Source: Desulfallas thermosapovorans DSM 6562
GTDB taxonomy: Bacteria > Bacillota > Desulfotomaculia > Desulfotomaculales > Desulfallaceae
NCBI RefSeq assembly: GCF_008124625.1
Contig: NZ_VNHM01000001.1
Coordinates: forward strand, 248,001-312,000
DNA: 64,000 nt
Direction of reading: 5' to 3'
This document shows positions 36,284 to 42,811 of the stretch, one piece after another. A program made the translations under genes and the position numbers. Position 1 is the stretch's first letter. Each line of letters begins with the position of its first letter. The notes beneath the pieces were generated by a model. That model worked only from the letters and a program-made list of their open reading frames with translations. It made no database searches and was not told the origin of the DNA.

Positions 36284-37234
36284 TTAATCTATGCCCGCAA
36301 TGCCAATATCTTCGAGACATTTTTGCCTGTATTTTTCCACTTCACCCGTCAGCCGGTTATTATTTTGCTCCACAAGGTCAAGGAAACCCTGGACAATTTC
36401 GGTCAGCCGGCTGGGTTCGCTTTCCGCCAGTACTCTGGCGTAGCCTGTTTTGGCATCAGGGGACATGGCTTTATCATCATAACTGAACAAAGGGGTATTA
36501 TTGAGCCCGAATAAAACAAATTGAACATACAGCCGGTACATATCCCGCACACCGGCAAGCTTGGCTGAGTCAGCATAGGTATCGACAAACTTTTCCTGTT
36601 GCAACGCCCGGGACAGTAATTCATCCCAGCCAATCACCAGCGCGGCATCTTTGGCGGGAGGATTGTTGGAGTGGGCGGCCATAATATCGATATAGGCTTT
36701 AATATCTGGAGTCACCATGGAACTGTATTCCCGGTACCGCTGGTAATCGATAACGGGGTAATACATACCCTCGGCGGTATCCACCTTATAGCCCGCATTT
36801 TTAGTTTGCTGCACCAGCTGTTTTATCTCCTGGTCCTTTATGGTATCAGGGTCGTTAATATCCCCACCGGCCTGGTAGACCGCAAAGAATTTTTGGGCTA
36901 TGCCGTCGGGGTAAAACCTGGCTTCCATCTCGGGTAAATAATCCTGCTGGGCTTTTTCCAGCCCGGTAATCATTTGCGAAGCATTCTCCGGAGAAAGCTT
37001 GGAGATGTTGTCGTCCACGTATTTAATTATTTCATCAATATCCCCACTGCCTGCCACCAGGGCACCGAAGTCATCCATTAGCACAGTTTGCTCTTCCCGG
37101 CTGATGCCTTGCCCGGTGCCTTGACCCCGGTCCGTGTCGTCGCCGGTACCCGCCTGGTTGGTGGAACAACCAATCAGGGACATGGCCAGGCATACTATTA
37201 ATACTGCCGGCAGTAATATTTTTTTCAGCAACAT
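36284..37234 (-). CDS. lipoprotein of unknown function
   Basis: A 316-residue protein with a lipoprotein signal (MLLKKILLPAVLIVCLAMSL followed by IGCS; Cys near residue 23). The mature part begins with a Gly/Thr/Asp-rich linker and then a helical domain with DDFGALVAGSGDIDEIIKYV and an acidic pattern; no known domain is recognised. GGGGAGG lies ahead of the ATG at 37234, so I reject the longer frame from 37291. It is a single gene opposite the thi operon. Confidence 0.7.
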   Translation of the reverse strand: MLLKKILLPAVLIVCLAMSLIGCSTNQAGTGDDTDRGQGTGQGISREEQTVLMDDFGALVAGSGDIDEIIKYVDDNISKLSPENASQMITGLEKAQQDYLPEMEARFYPDGIAQKFFAVYQAGGDINDPDTIKDQEIKQLVQQTKNAGYKVDTAEGMYYPVIDYQRYREYSSMVTPDIKAYIDIMAAHSNNPPAKDAALVIGWDELLSRALQQEKFVDTYADSAKLAGVRDMYRLYVQFVLFGLNNTPLFSYDDKAMSPDAKTGYARVLAESEPSRLTEIVQGFLDLVEQNNNRLTGEVEKYRQKCLEDIGIAGID

Positions 37235-37357
37235 TTTTTCCTCCCCGTTGATAGTAGTTTGCCACCGGGCACCCGCTACACCCTTGCACATTGCCCGGCA
37301 CTTGAATTATATGACTTAATTCCACGGCAAATTGTTCCCCCCAATTTTAGCCACCCC

Positions 37358-37386
37358 TTGACGGGTATTGCCATTAACTATAAAAT
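37358..37386 (+). promoter_or_regulatory. sigma-A promoter of the thi operon
   Basis: TTGACG (37358-37363) and TAAAAT (37381-37386) are separated by 17 bases. Transcription would begin about 20 bases before the TPP riboswitch. Confidence 0.85.
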
Positions 37387-37410
37387 GATTACCATACAAT
37401 TAAATATAGG

Positions 37411-37505
37411 CACACTGGGGGGGCTCCTGAAGCCGGGGCTGAGAGTAAAGCGGCAGCTTTTGACCCTTTGTACCTGATCTGGCTAATACCAGCGGAGGAA
37501 AGTGT
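37411..37505 (+). promoter_or_regulatory. TPP riboswitch (thi box)
   Basis: The conserved TPP aptamer elements are present in order: GGGGGGCTCC, GGGGCTGAGAGTAAAG, GACCCTTTGTACCTGATCTG, and AATACCAGCGGAGGAAAGTG. The ends (ACACT and AGTGT) pair to close P1. It precedes thiM, and the terminator at 37528-37560 follows, so high TPP should stop transcription. Confidence 0.97.
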
Positions 37506-37527
37506 AAATGATTTAAAAGTGTTTAAG

Positions 37528-37560
37528 GATGAACCCTGTGCTGGTTCATCTTTATTTTTT
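37528..37560 (+). terminator. TPP-riboswitch expression-platform terminator
   Basis: GATGAACC pairs with GGTTCATC around seven bases, followed by TTTATTTTTT, between the aptamer and thiM. Confidence 0.88.
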
Positions 37561-37608
37561 TATCCTAAAAAGCCATAATAACTATGCTGTAACTAAGGGG
37601 GAAACAAT

Positions 37609-38427
37609 ATGGAAACCAGCGCTCTGTTAAAAAAATGTGCCGAATTGTGGGACGCCGTGCGCCGCAGCAACCCGCTGGTGCACTGCATCACCAACTATGT
37701 AACGGTTAACGACGTGGCCAATACCATCATCGCCTCCGGGGCCTCCCCGGCCATGGTGGAAAACCCGGCTGAAGCCGGGGACTTCGCCGCTCTGGCCGCC
37801 GCCCTGTACATCAACCCGGGCACACTGACCACGGAACAGGAAGCCGCCATAATGGCAGCAGCAGGTAGTGCCCGTGAAAATAAAGTGCCCGGCCTGCTGG
37901 ACCCGGTGGGCTGCAGTGCCATACCAGGCAGGCGGAAATTGTATCACAGGTTGCAGGAAATTGAATTTTTAAAAGTAGTAAAGGGCAATATCGCCGAAAT
38001 AAAAAGTTTGGCGGGGGTGGCCAGCAAAGCACGGGGGGTGGATTCCCTGGACAGCGGCGACGGCCTGGACACGGTTTGCCGGGAGTTAAGCCGGCGGGAT
38101 AATATTGTTGTGGTAGCCACCGGCGCCGTTGACGTGGTGGCGGATGCCCGGCAGGTGGCAAGCACTGCCAACGGCACACATTTATTTCAACAAATCACCG
38201 GGGCGGGCTGTATGGTGGGGGGAGTTATGGCCGCCTGCCTGGGGGCCGCACCGGAAGAACCGTGGCTGGCCTCGGTAACCGGTCTCCTGGGCTTTAATAT
38301 TGCCGGAGAGCGGGCCGCCCGGCAAACAGGGGACCGGCCGGGGAGTTTTCGGATCGCCCTGGTGGACCGGCTCTACCAGCTGCGGGGCGACGATGTTATT
38401 AAGGAAGGGCGGGTGCAGTGCTGGTGA
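37609..38427 (+). CDS. thiM: hydroxyethylthiazole kinase
   Basis: Phosphorylates hydroxyethylthiazole for thiamine salvage. It is 272 residues with NPLVHCITNYVTVNDVANTI near residue 21, ILASGASPAMVENPAE-type segment near 44, LLDPVGCSA near 104, VKGNIAEIKSL near 124 and ATGAVDVV and ITGAGCMVGGVMAA near 195 with the catalytic Cys. AGGGGG lies ahead of the ATG. It is the first gene behind the TPP riboswitch; thiE overlaps its end by 10 bases. Confidence 0.95.
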   Translation: METSALLKKCAELWDAVRRSNPLVHCITNYVTVNDVANTIIASGASPAMVENPAEAGDFAALAAALYINPGTLTTEQEAAIMAAAGSARENKVPGLLDPVGCSAIPGRRKLYHRLQEIEFLKVVKGNIAEIKSLAGVASKARGVDSLDSGDGLDTVCRELSRRDNIVVVATGAVDVVADARQVASTANGTHLFQQITGAGCMVGGVMAACLGAAPEEPWLASVTGLLGFNIAGERAARQTGDRPGSFRIALVDRLYQLRGDDVIKEGRVQCW

Positions 38428-39059
38428 AGGGTAAACAAATAGATTATGCACTGTACCTGGTGACTGACCGCCATTACCTGGGCGGGCGCGATTTGGTGGC
38501 GGAGGTTTTAAAGGCCGTGGCCGGCGGCGTAACCGTGGTGCAACTGCGGGAAAAGAACGCCAACAGCCGGGATTTTTATCAATTGGCCCTGGCTTTAAAG
38601 GAAGCCCTGGTGCCCCGGGGGGTACCCCTGATTATCAACGACCGGCTGGATATTGCCCTGGCGGCGGACGCCGACGGGTTGCACGTGGGACAGGAGGATT
38701 TACCCGTAACCGTGGTGCGCCCCCTGCTGGGGGAAGATAAAATAATCGGCCTGTCGGTGAGTAACGAAGAAGAACTGCGGGAGGGGGAAAACACCGGGGC
38801 GGATTACCTGGGAGTGGGGCCGGTATTTGCCACCCCCACCAAGGACGACGCCGCGGCACCCCTGGGCATAGAAAAACTGCGCCTGCTACGGCAAAAAACC
38901 CGCCTGCCCCTGGTGGCCATCGGCGGTATTGATTTGGACAACTTAAAAGCCGTCCGGGATACCGGCATGGACGGGGTGGCCGTGGTATCAGCCTTAATGA
39001 CGTCCCCGGATATCCAGGCCGCCGCCCGAAGGATGATTAACCTGTGGCAAAATCGATAA
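38418..39059 (+). CDS. thiE: thiamine-phosphate synthase
   Basis: Joins HMP-pyrophosphate and thiazole phosphate to give thiamine phosphate. It is 213 residues with YLVTDRHYLGG near 12, VQLREKNANSRDF near 40, INDRLDIALAADADGLHVGQEDLP near 73, GLSVSNEEEL near 110, YLGVGPVFATPTKDDA near 130 and VAIGGI near 170. The GTG start at 38418 overlaps thiM; a second GTG is two codons on. Confidence 0.95.
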   Translation: MLVKGKQIDYALYLVTDRHYLGGRDLVAEVLKAVAGGVTVVQLREKNANSRDFYQLALALKEALVPRGVPLIINDRLDIALAADADGLHVGQEDLPVTVVRPLLGEDKIIGLSVSNEEELREGENTGADYLGVGPVFATPTKDDAAAPLGIEKLRLLRQKTRLPLVAIGGIDLDNLKAVRDTGMDGVAVVSALMTSPDIQAAARRMINLWQNR

Positions 39060-39691
39060 TATTTTTTTCGGACTTTGACGGCACCATTGCCGACAAAGAT
39101 GTCTGCGCCACCATGGTGAAACGGTTTGCCGCTTCCGGCTGGCATGAGCTCAACTGTTTGTGGGAAGCGGGGAAACTTTCCACCCGGGATTGCGCCCAGC
39201 GAACCCTGGATCTGATGGACATGACCCCGGCGAAACTGGATGATTTTATCGCAGAACAGGTGCTGGACCCCACCTTTCTCGATTTTGCCGCCTGGGCCGG
39301 GAAAAAGGGATACCCCATATATATATTGAGCGACGGGTACGATAATTACATCCGCCCCATGTTGGCCAGGTACAATCTGGGGCTGCCCTTTTACGCCAAC
39401 CGGATGCATTACCGGCAGGGCTGGAAAATAGAGACCCCCCACGACAACCCTCGCTGTGGGCGCTGCGGGGTGTGCAAAAGTAAAATCATGCTGGAGCTGA
39501 TGGACCCGGACGGCTTGAACGTGTATATCGGAGACGGTTACTCCGATCGCTGCCCGGCGCATTTTGCCGGTTTGGTTTTCGCCAGGGCAGGCAGATCGCT
39601 AGAGGCCTATTGCGCCCGGGAGGGCATAACCGCCCGCCGGTTCAATAATTTTCAGGATATATTAATTCAGATGCAAAAATTAACGGAATAA
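39044..39691 (+). CDS. HAD-superfamily phosphatase (MtnX-like) in the thiamine operon
   Basis: A 215-residue HAD phosphatase. Motif I is FSDFDGTIADKD with nucleophile Asp near 10, motif II is ILSDGYD near 97, and motif IV is GDGYSDRCPAHFA near 167. Four Cys in CGRCGVCKSK near 140 are typical of the MtnX-like group. It starts at a GTG inside thiE (16-base overlap), so it is co-translated with the thiamine genes. In MtnX the substrate is a methionine-salvage intermediate; here a phosphatase role in thiamine synthesis, such as on thiamine phosphate, is inferred only from context. No thiL is visible. Confidence 0.82.
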   Translation: MAKSIIFFSDFDGTIADKDVCATMVKRFAASGWHELNCLWEAGKLSTRDCAQRTLDLMDMTPAKLDDFIAEQVLDPTFLDFAAWAGKKGYPIYILSDGYDNYIRPMLARYNLGLPFYANRMHYRQGWKIETPHDNPRCGRCGVCKSKIMLELMDPDGLNVYIGDGYSDRCPAHFAGLVFARAGRSLEAYCAREGITARRFNNFQDILIQMQKLTE

Positions 39692-39734
39692 AACAGTTCA
39701 AATAAACTTATAAGGAAAGGGGAGGCCGTGACAA

Positions 39735-40520
39735 GTGCTGAAAAGGGCTTTAACCATAGCCGGTTCCGATTCCGGCGGGGGCGCGGGTATTCAGGCGGAC
39801 CTAAAGGCCTTTGAGAATATCGGGGTCTTCGGCATGAGTGCCATCACCGCCGTGACCATCCAGAACACCCTGGGGGTGCAGGGCATACACCAGCTGCCGG
39901 CGGAAACGGTGGCCGCCCAGATAGATGCGGTGATATCCGACATCGGTGTGGACAGCGTTAAAGTTGGTATGCTGGGCAATGCTGCAGTAACTGCGGCCGT
40001 GGCGGAGCGGCTGGCGGCCCATGATGTAAAATATGTGGTGGTGGACCCGGTGATGGTGGCCACCAGCGGCGACCTGCTGCTGGAAACCGACGCCGTGCAA
40101 ACCATTAAAGAAAAATTACTGCCCCGGGCTTTTATCGTTACCCCCAATAAATATGAGGCTGAAATTTTGGCGGGTATAAAGATTACCGGTGCGGACTCTG
40201 TTTACAGGGCGGCCCGGCTAATCCATGGCCTGGGTGCCCGGGGAGTTTTGATCAAAGGCGGGCACATGGATGATCATGAAGCCACCGATGTGTTTTTTGA
40301 CGGGCAAAAAATGCACACCTTTACCCTGCCCAGGGTGGATACCAGGAATACCCACGGTACAGGGTGCACATTATCCTCCGCCATTGCCGCCTACCTTTGC
40401 TTTAACCCGGACCCCGCGGCGGCTGTTCAAGCAGCCAAGGACTACGTTTACCGGCGGATTGCAAAGGCCCGGGACCAGGTCCTCGGCCATGGCTCGGGAC
40501 CTATTTGCCTGCCCGGTTGA
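39735..40520 (+). CDS. thiD: hydroxymethylpyrimidine/phosphomethylpyrimidine kinase
   Basis: Two-step kinase that makes HMP-pyrophosphate. It is 261 residues with ALTIAGSDSGGGAGIQADLKAF at the start, VVDPVMVATSGD near 102, VTPNKYEAEIL near 134, VLIKGGH near 172 and NTHGTGCTLSSAIAAYL near 205, the ribokinase-family anion hole and base. A GTG start at 39735 follows GGGGAGG. It completes the riboswitch operon. Confidence 0.95.
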   Translation: MLKRALTIAGSDSGGGAGIQADLKAFENIGVFGMSAITAVTIQNTLGVQGIHQLPAETVAAQIDAVISDIGVDSVKVGMLGNAAVTAAVAERLAAHDVKYVVVDPVMVATSGDLLLETDAVQTIKEKLLPRAFIVTPNKYEAEILAGIKITGADSVYRAARLIHGLGARGVLIKGGHMDDHEATDVFFDGQKMHTFTLPRVDTRNTHGTGCTLSSAIAAYLCFNPDPAAAVQAAKDYVYRRIAKARDQVLGHGSGPICLPG

Positions 40521-40569
40521 TTATTTTTTCCGGGCCAATTTTTGAAAAAACGGCGGCAAAGATGGTAAA

Positions 40570-41421
40570 ATGGAATATAAATTAAATACCCGTGGGGAAG
40601 TGCCTGCATTGGATATATCCGCCATGAAGATTGAAGAGATTAAGAAAATGCTTGCCGCCAGTGAACAAGTAGATGAAGAAATTTTACCGGTGCTGGCCAG
40701 AGATAGTCGTTCCGGCGTGCAAAAGTTATATAACAAGTTAATTAATGAGAGGGATAAAGGGATTAGAGAAAAGGAACGGCTGAAAAACATTCTTAAATAT
40801 GAGGATAACTGTCGCTCCCAGGGATACCGGTTAATCGCCGGGGTGGACGAAGCGGGCCGGGGTCCCCTGGCCGGTCCGGTGGCGGCCGGCGCAGTGATTC
40901 TGCCGGAGGATATTGAGGCGCTGACCGGCGTTAACGACTCCAAACAGTTAACCGCCGGGAAAAGAAAACAACTGGCGGAGCAAATCAAGGAAGCCGCCCT
41001 GGGCTGGAGTGTGGACCTGGCCACGGTGGAGGAAATCGAAAGGCTGAATATCCGCAACGCCAGCTTCCTGGCCATGGCCCGGGCTGTGGACAAGCTGGAT
41101 GTAAAGCCGGAAATACTGCTGGTGGATGGTTTCATCATCCCCGGGGTAAAAATAAAGCAGCAGGCGATAGTGGGCGGGGACGCCAAAAGCCTGTCCATTG
41201 CGGCCGCCTCCATACTGGCCAAGGTGGAGCGAGATAAAATCATGGAGGAATACCACGCCCTTTATCCCCAGTACGGGTTCGACAAACACAAGGGATACGG
41301 CACCAGGCAGCATATTGAAGCTATTATGCAATACGGCCCCTGCCCGGTACATAGAAGGGATTTTAAACCGGTGAGAAGCTACCTGGACAATCGGAACGGT
41401 TTGTTCAAGGATTATTATTAG
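40570..41421 (+). CDS. rnhB: ribonuclease HII
   Basis: Cleaves the RNA strand of RNA-DNA hybrids and single ribonucleotides in DNA. It is 283 residues. The catalytic Asp-Glu are in AGVDEAGRGPLAGPV near 94, a second Asp is in VNDSKQLT near 123, and LVDGF near 185 and AKVERD near 220 follow. The N-terminal extension of about 85 residues (KIEEIKKMLAAS..., ERDKGIREKERLKNILKYED) is the one seen in Bacillus-type RnhB. The gene marks the left border of the accessory island. Confidence 0.94.
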   Translation: MEYKLNTRGEVPALDISAMKIEEIKKMLAASEQVDEEILPVLARDSRSGVQKLYNKLINERDKGIREKERLKNILKYEDNCRSQGYRLIAGVDEAGRGPLAGPVAAGAVILPEDIEALTGVNDSKQLTAGKRKQLAEQIKEAALGWSVDLATVEEIERLNIRNASFLAMARAVDKLDVKPEILLVDGFIIPGVKIKQQAIVGGDAKSLSIAAASILAKVERDKIMEEYHALYPQYGFDKHKGYGTRQHIEAIMQYGPCPVHRRDFKPVRSYLDNRNGLFKDYY

Positions 41422-41441
41422 TTAAAACGACATGAATATTA

Positions 41442-41470
41442 AGGCCCGGCCTGCATGTGCCGGGCTTTTA
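41442..41470 (+). terminator. terminator of rnhB
   Basis: GCCCGGC pairs with GCCGGGC around eight bases, followed by TTTTAAATTT. Confidence 0.8.
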
Positions 41471-41529
41471 AATTTGCTAATCAGGTGACCGGTGTTCTGG
41501 ATCGGGACATAAGATAGATAATTTTTCGA

Positions 41530-41645
41530 GAATTCGATCCCCTGGAGGGGATTATTTTTATTCCGACTAATAATGTAGCTATTTACTTACACTGGAACGG
41601 CGGGAGGTTTCAATTCCCAAGGGGAATTATTTTTATTCTGCCACC
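41530..41645. CRISPR. degenerate CRISPR remnant: two diverged repeats with one spacer
   Basis: Two copies of the repeat family seen in the array at 47125-47317 lie here. The first (about 41532-41567) contains TCCCCTGGAGGGGATTATTT and ends TTTATTCCGAC; the second (about 41608-41643) contains TTTCAATTCC-CAAGGGGAATT and ends TTTATTCTGCC. They are separated by about 40 bases, a spacer-sized gap. The first copy keeps a stem (ATCCCC/GGGGAT) although its bases differ from the intact repeat, and the second has lost one base. No leader is recognised. Confidence 0.75.
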
Positions 41646-41719
41646 TTATCTAAACAATGCCGGCAAATGCGGTAAAAAAAACTATTAAGTGTTACCATCA
41701 TGCCGCCATATTAAGCCAA

Positions 41720-41755
41720 AACCTGCTACTATAACCAACAGTAACAGGTTTTTTA
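41720..41755 (-). terminator. weak hairpin after the mazF remnant
   Basis: AACCTG and CAGGTT pair across about 22 bases near 41718-41750, with TTTTTT on the plus strand. It could end the toxin-antitoxin transcript. Confidence 0.4.
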
Positions 41756-42115
41756 TGAGGAAAATAATTCAATTAAGCCCTGTTTTATTTTTTGAAAGAT
41801 CTTCTGTTCAAGCGTTCCCACTTATGACCTTATCCTGCGTATATCAACAGCGCGTATTTGGTCGATTAAAACTACTGATGGTTTGGGAAGCCCACCGCAA
41901 CCTTCAGGTATTTGCTGATACAGCAAAGGATTCCGCTTTGTCCATCTTCCAGTTTGCGAGGTTACAGGAACAACTATGACAACCGGGTAGCGAAGATAAC
42001 CCTAGTGCACAGCTGTTATTATTGCCGGTCTTACGCCTGCTTGTTCGTGCCCTTTGGGTAGGTGGGCGGGAAGACTGACTAAAACGACGTCTCCTGCTCT
42101 TATGCCGGCATTCAA
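41753..42115 (-). pseudogene. MazF/PemK-like toxin gene broken by two in-frame stops
   Basis: One continuous frame of 121 codons reads as a MazF-type RNase toxin: GIRAGDVVLVSLPAHLPKGH, EQAGVRPAIITAVH, stop (TAG), GYLRYPVVIVVPVTSQTGRW, TKRNPLLYQQIPEGCGGLP, PSVVLIDQIRAVDIRRIRS, stop (TAA), VGTLEQKIFQKIKQGLIELF. The RPAIIT, PVTSQT and IDQIR segments are MazF family marks. The TAA stands where a Tyr codon is expected. The TTG start overlaps the antitoxin stop (TTGA at 42112-42115), as in intact toxin-antitoxin operons. Both stops were read directly; the gene is probably dead. Confidence 0.8.
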
Positions 42116-42357
42116 GGTTCCCGTCCTCCTATAATTTCTAGGCCTTTTCCTTTAATATAGCGTACAGGCTTACCCTTCGGAGGTCCTTCAGCGCCCCAAT
42201 CATAGACGGGCCAATCTGCCAAATCGGCGTTTAGCCACTTGATGTCTTCAAAATGCGCCTCGTTTATGATAAATTCAAGAAACCTTTTTGCTACCGGAAT
42301 TTCTTTTTCTGGTAGCACATCTATCAACCGGTATAATTCTTTTCTTTGGATACTCAT
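42112..42357 (-). CDS. MazE-like (DUF2281-type) antitoxin
   Basis: An 81-residue protein. KELYRLIDVLPEKEIPVAKRFLEFIINEA resembles antitoxins of the DUF2281 type that sit ahead of MazF/PemK toxins. The C-terminal part, rich in Trp, Asp and Gly, probably wraps the toxin. Its stop overlaps the toxin start. With the toxin dead, it may be a relic or may act against other MazF proteins. The assignment is from pattern and position. Confidence 0.7.
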   Translation of the reverse strand: MSIQRKELYRLIDVLPEKEIPVAKRFLEFIINEAHFEDIKWLNADLADWPVYDWGAEGPPKGKPVRYIKGKGLEIIGGREP

Positions 42358-42360
42358 TTT

Positions 42361-42633
42361 TCACCACCCCTGCTTTCCTTTTCCTTTCTTCCTCTCCCTT
42401 TTCCTCTTCCAGACCAGATAATCAAGAATATTCTCCTTGTCTTCCTCATTTGGCGGTGCGCCGTCAAAATAAATGTTGGTGAACTTCAAGAATTCCTCTA
42501 GCTCCACGTTGGTGGGCGGTGTTTCCAGGTACCACCAGGCGGGATTGGAGGAGTCATTGGTGCGGCCAGGGTCATCTTTTGGGAATTCTATATCAATATT
42601 TATCTTACCACATAGCCCCACCGCAGAAAACAT
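42361..42633 (-). CDS. hypothetical protein upstream of the antitoxin gene
   Basis: A 90-residue frame, MFSAVGLCGKINIDIEFPKD at the start, WWYLETPPTNVELEEFLKF in the middle, and a very basic end (KRKRERKKGKGKQGW). It ends three bases before the antitoxin start, so it may belong to the same transcript. No good ribosome binding site is seen at the ATG, so it may be the 3' part of a longer lost gene. No function is proposed. Confidence 0.4.
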   Translation of the reverse strand: MFSAVGLCGKINIDIEFPKDDPGRTNDSSNPAWWYLETPPTNVELEEFLKFTNIYFDGAPPNEEDKENILDYLVWKRKRERKKGKGKQGW

Positions 42634-42811
42634 TAGATAAAATCCAAATGCCTGCTGCTAGTTCGTTGATAAATTCCAGCGGCGACAAGTCATATAAACT
42701 ACCATGCCCGGGCTATCCACTTGTCGGCTATTTCTATTGCAGCCGGCCATGCAAAAATTATATTATTTAACTAATTATCCCGTTAAATCAAAAAGGATAA
42801 AGGAGGAAAAA

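Noticed and set aside
41753-42115. The TAG in the mazF frame as a pyrrolysine codon
   Set aside because: A second stop (TAA) interrupts the same frame, so readthrough of TAG alone would not give a complete protein; no pyl genes are visible.
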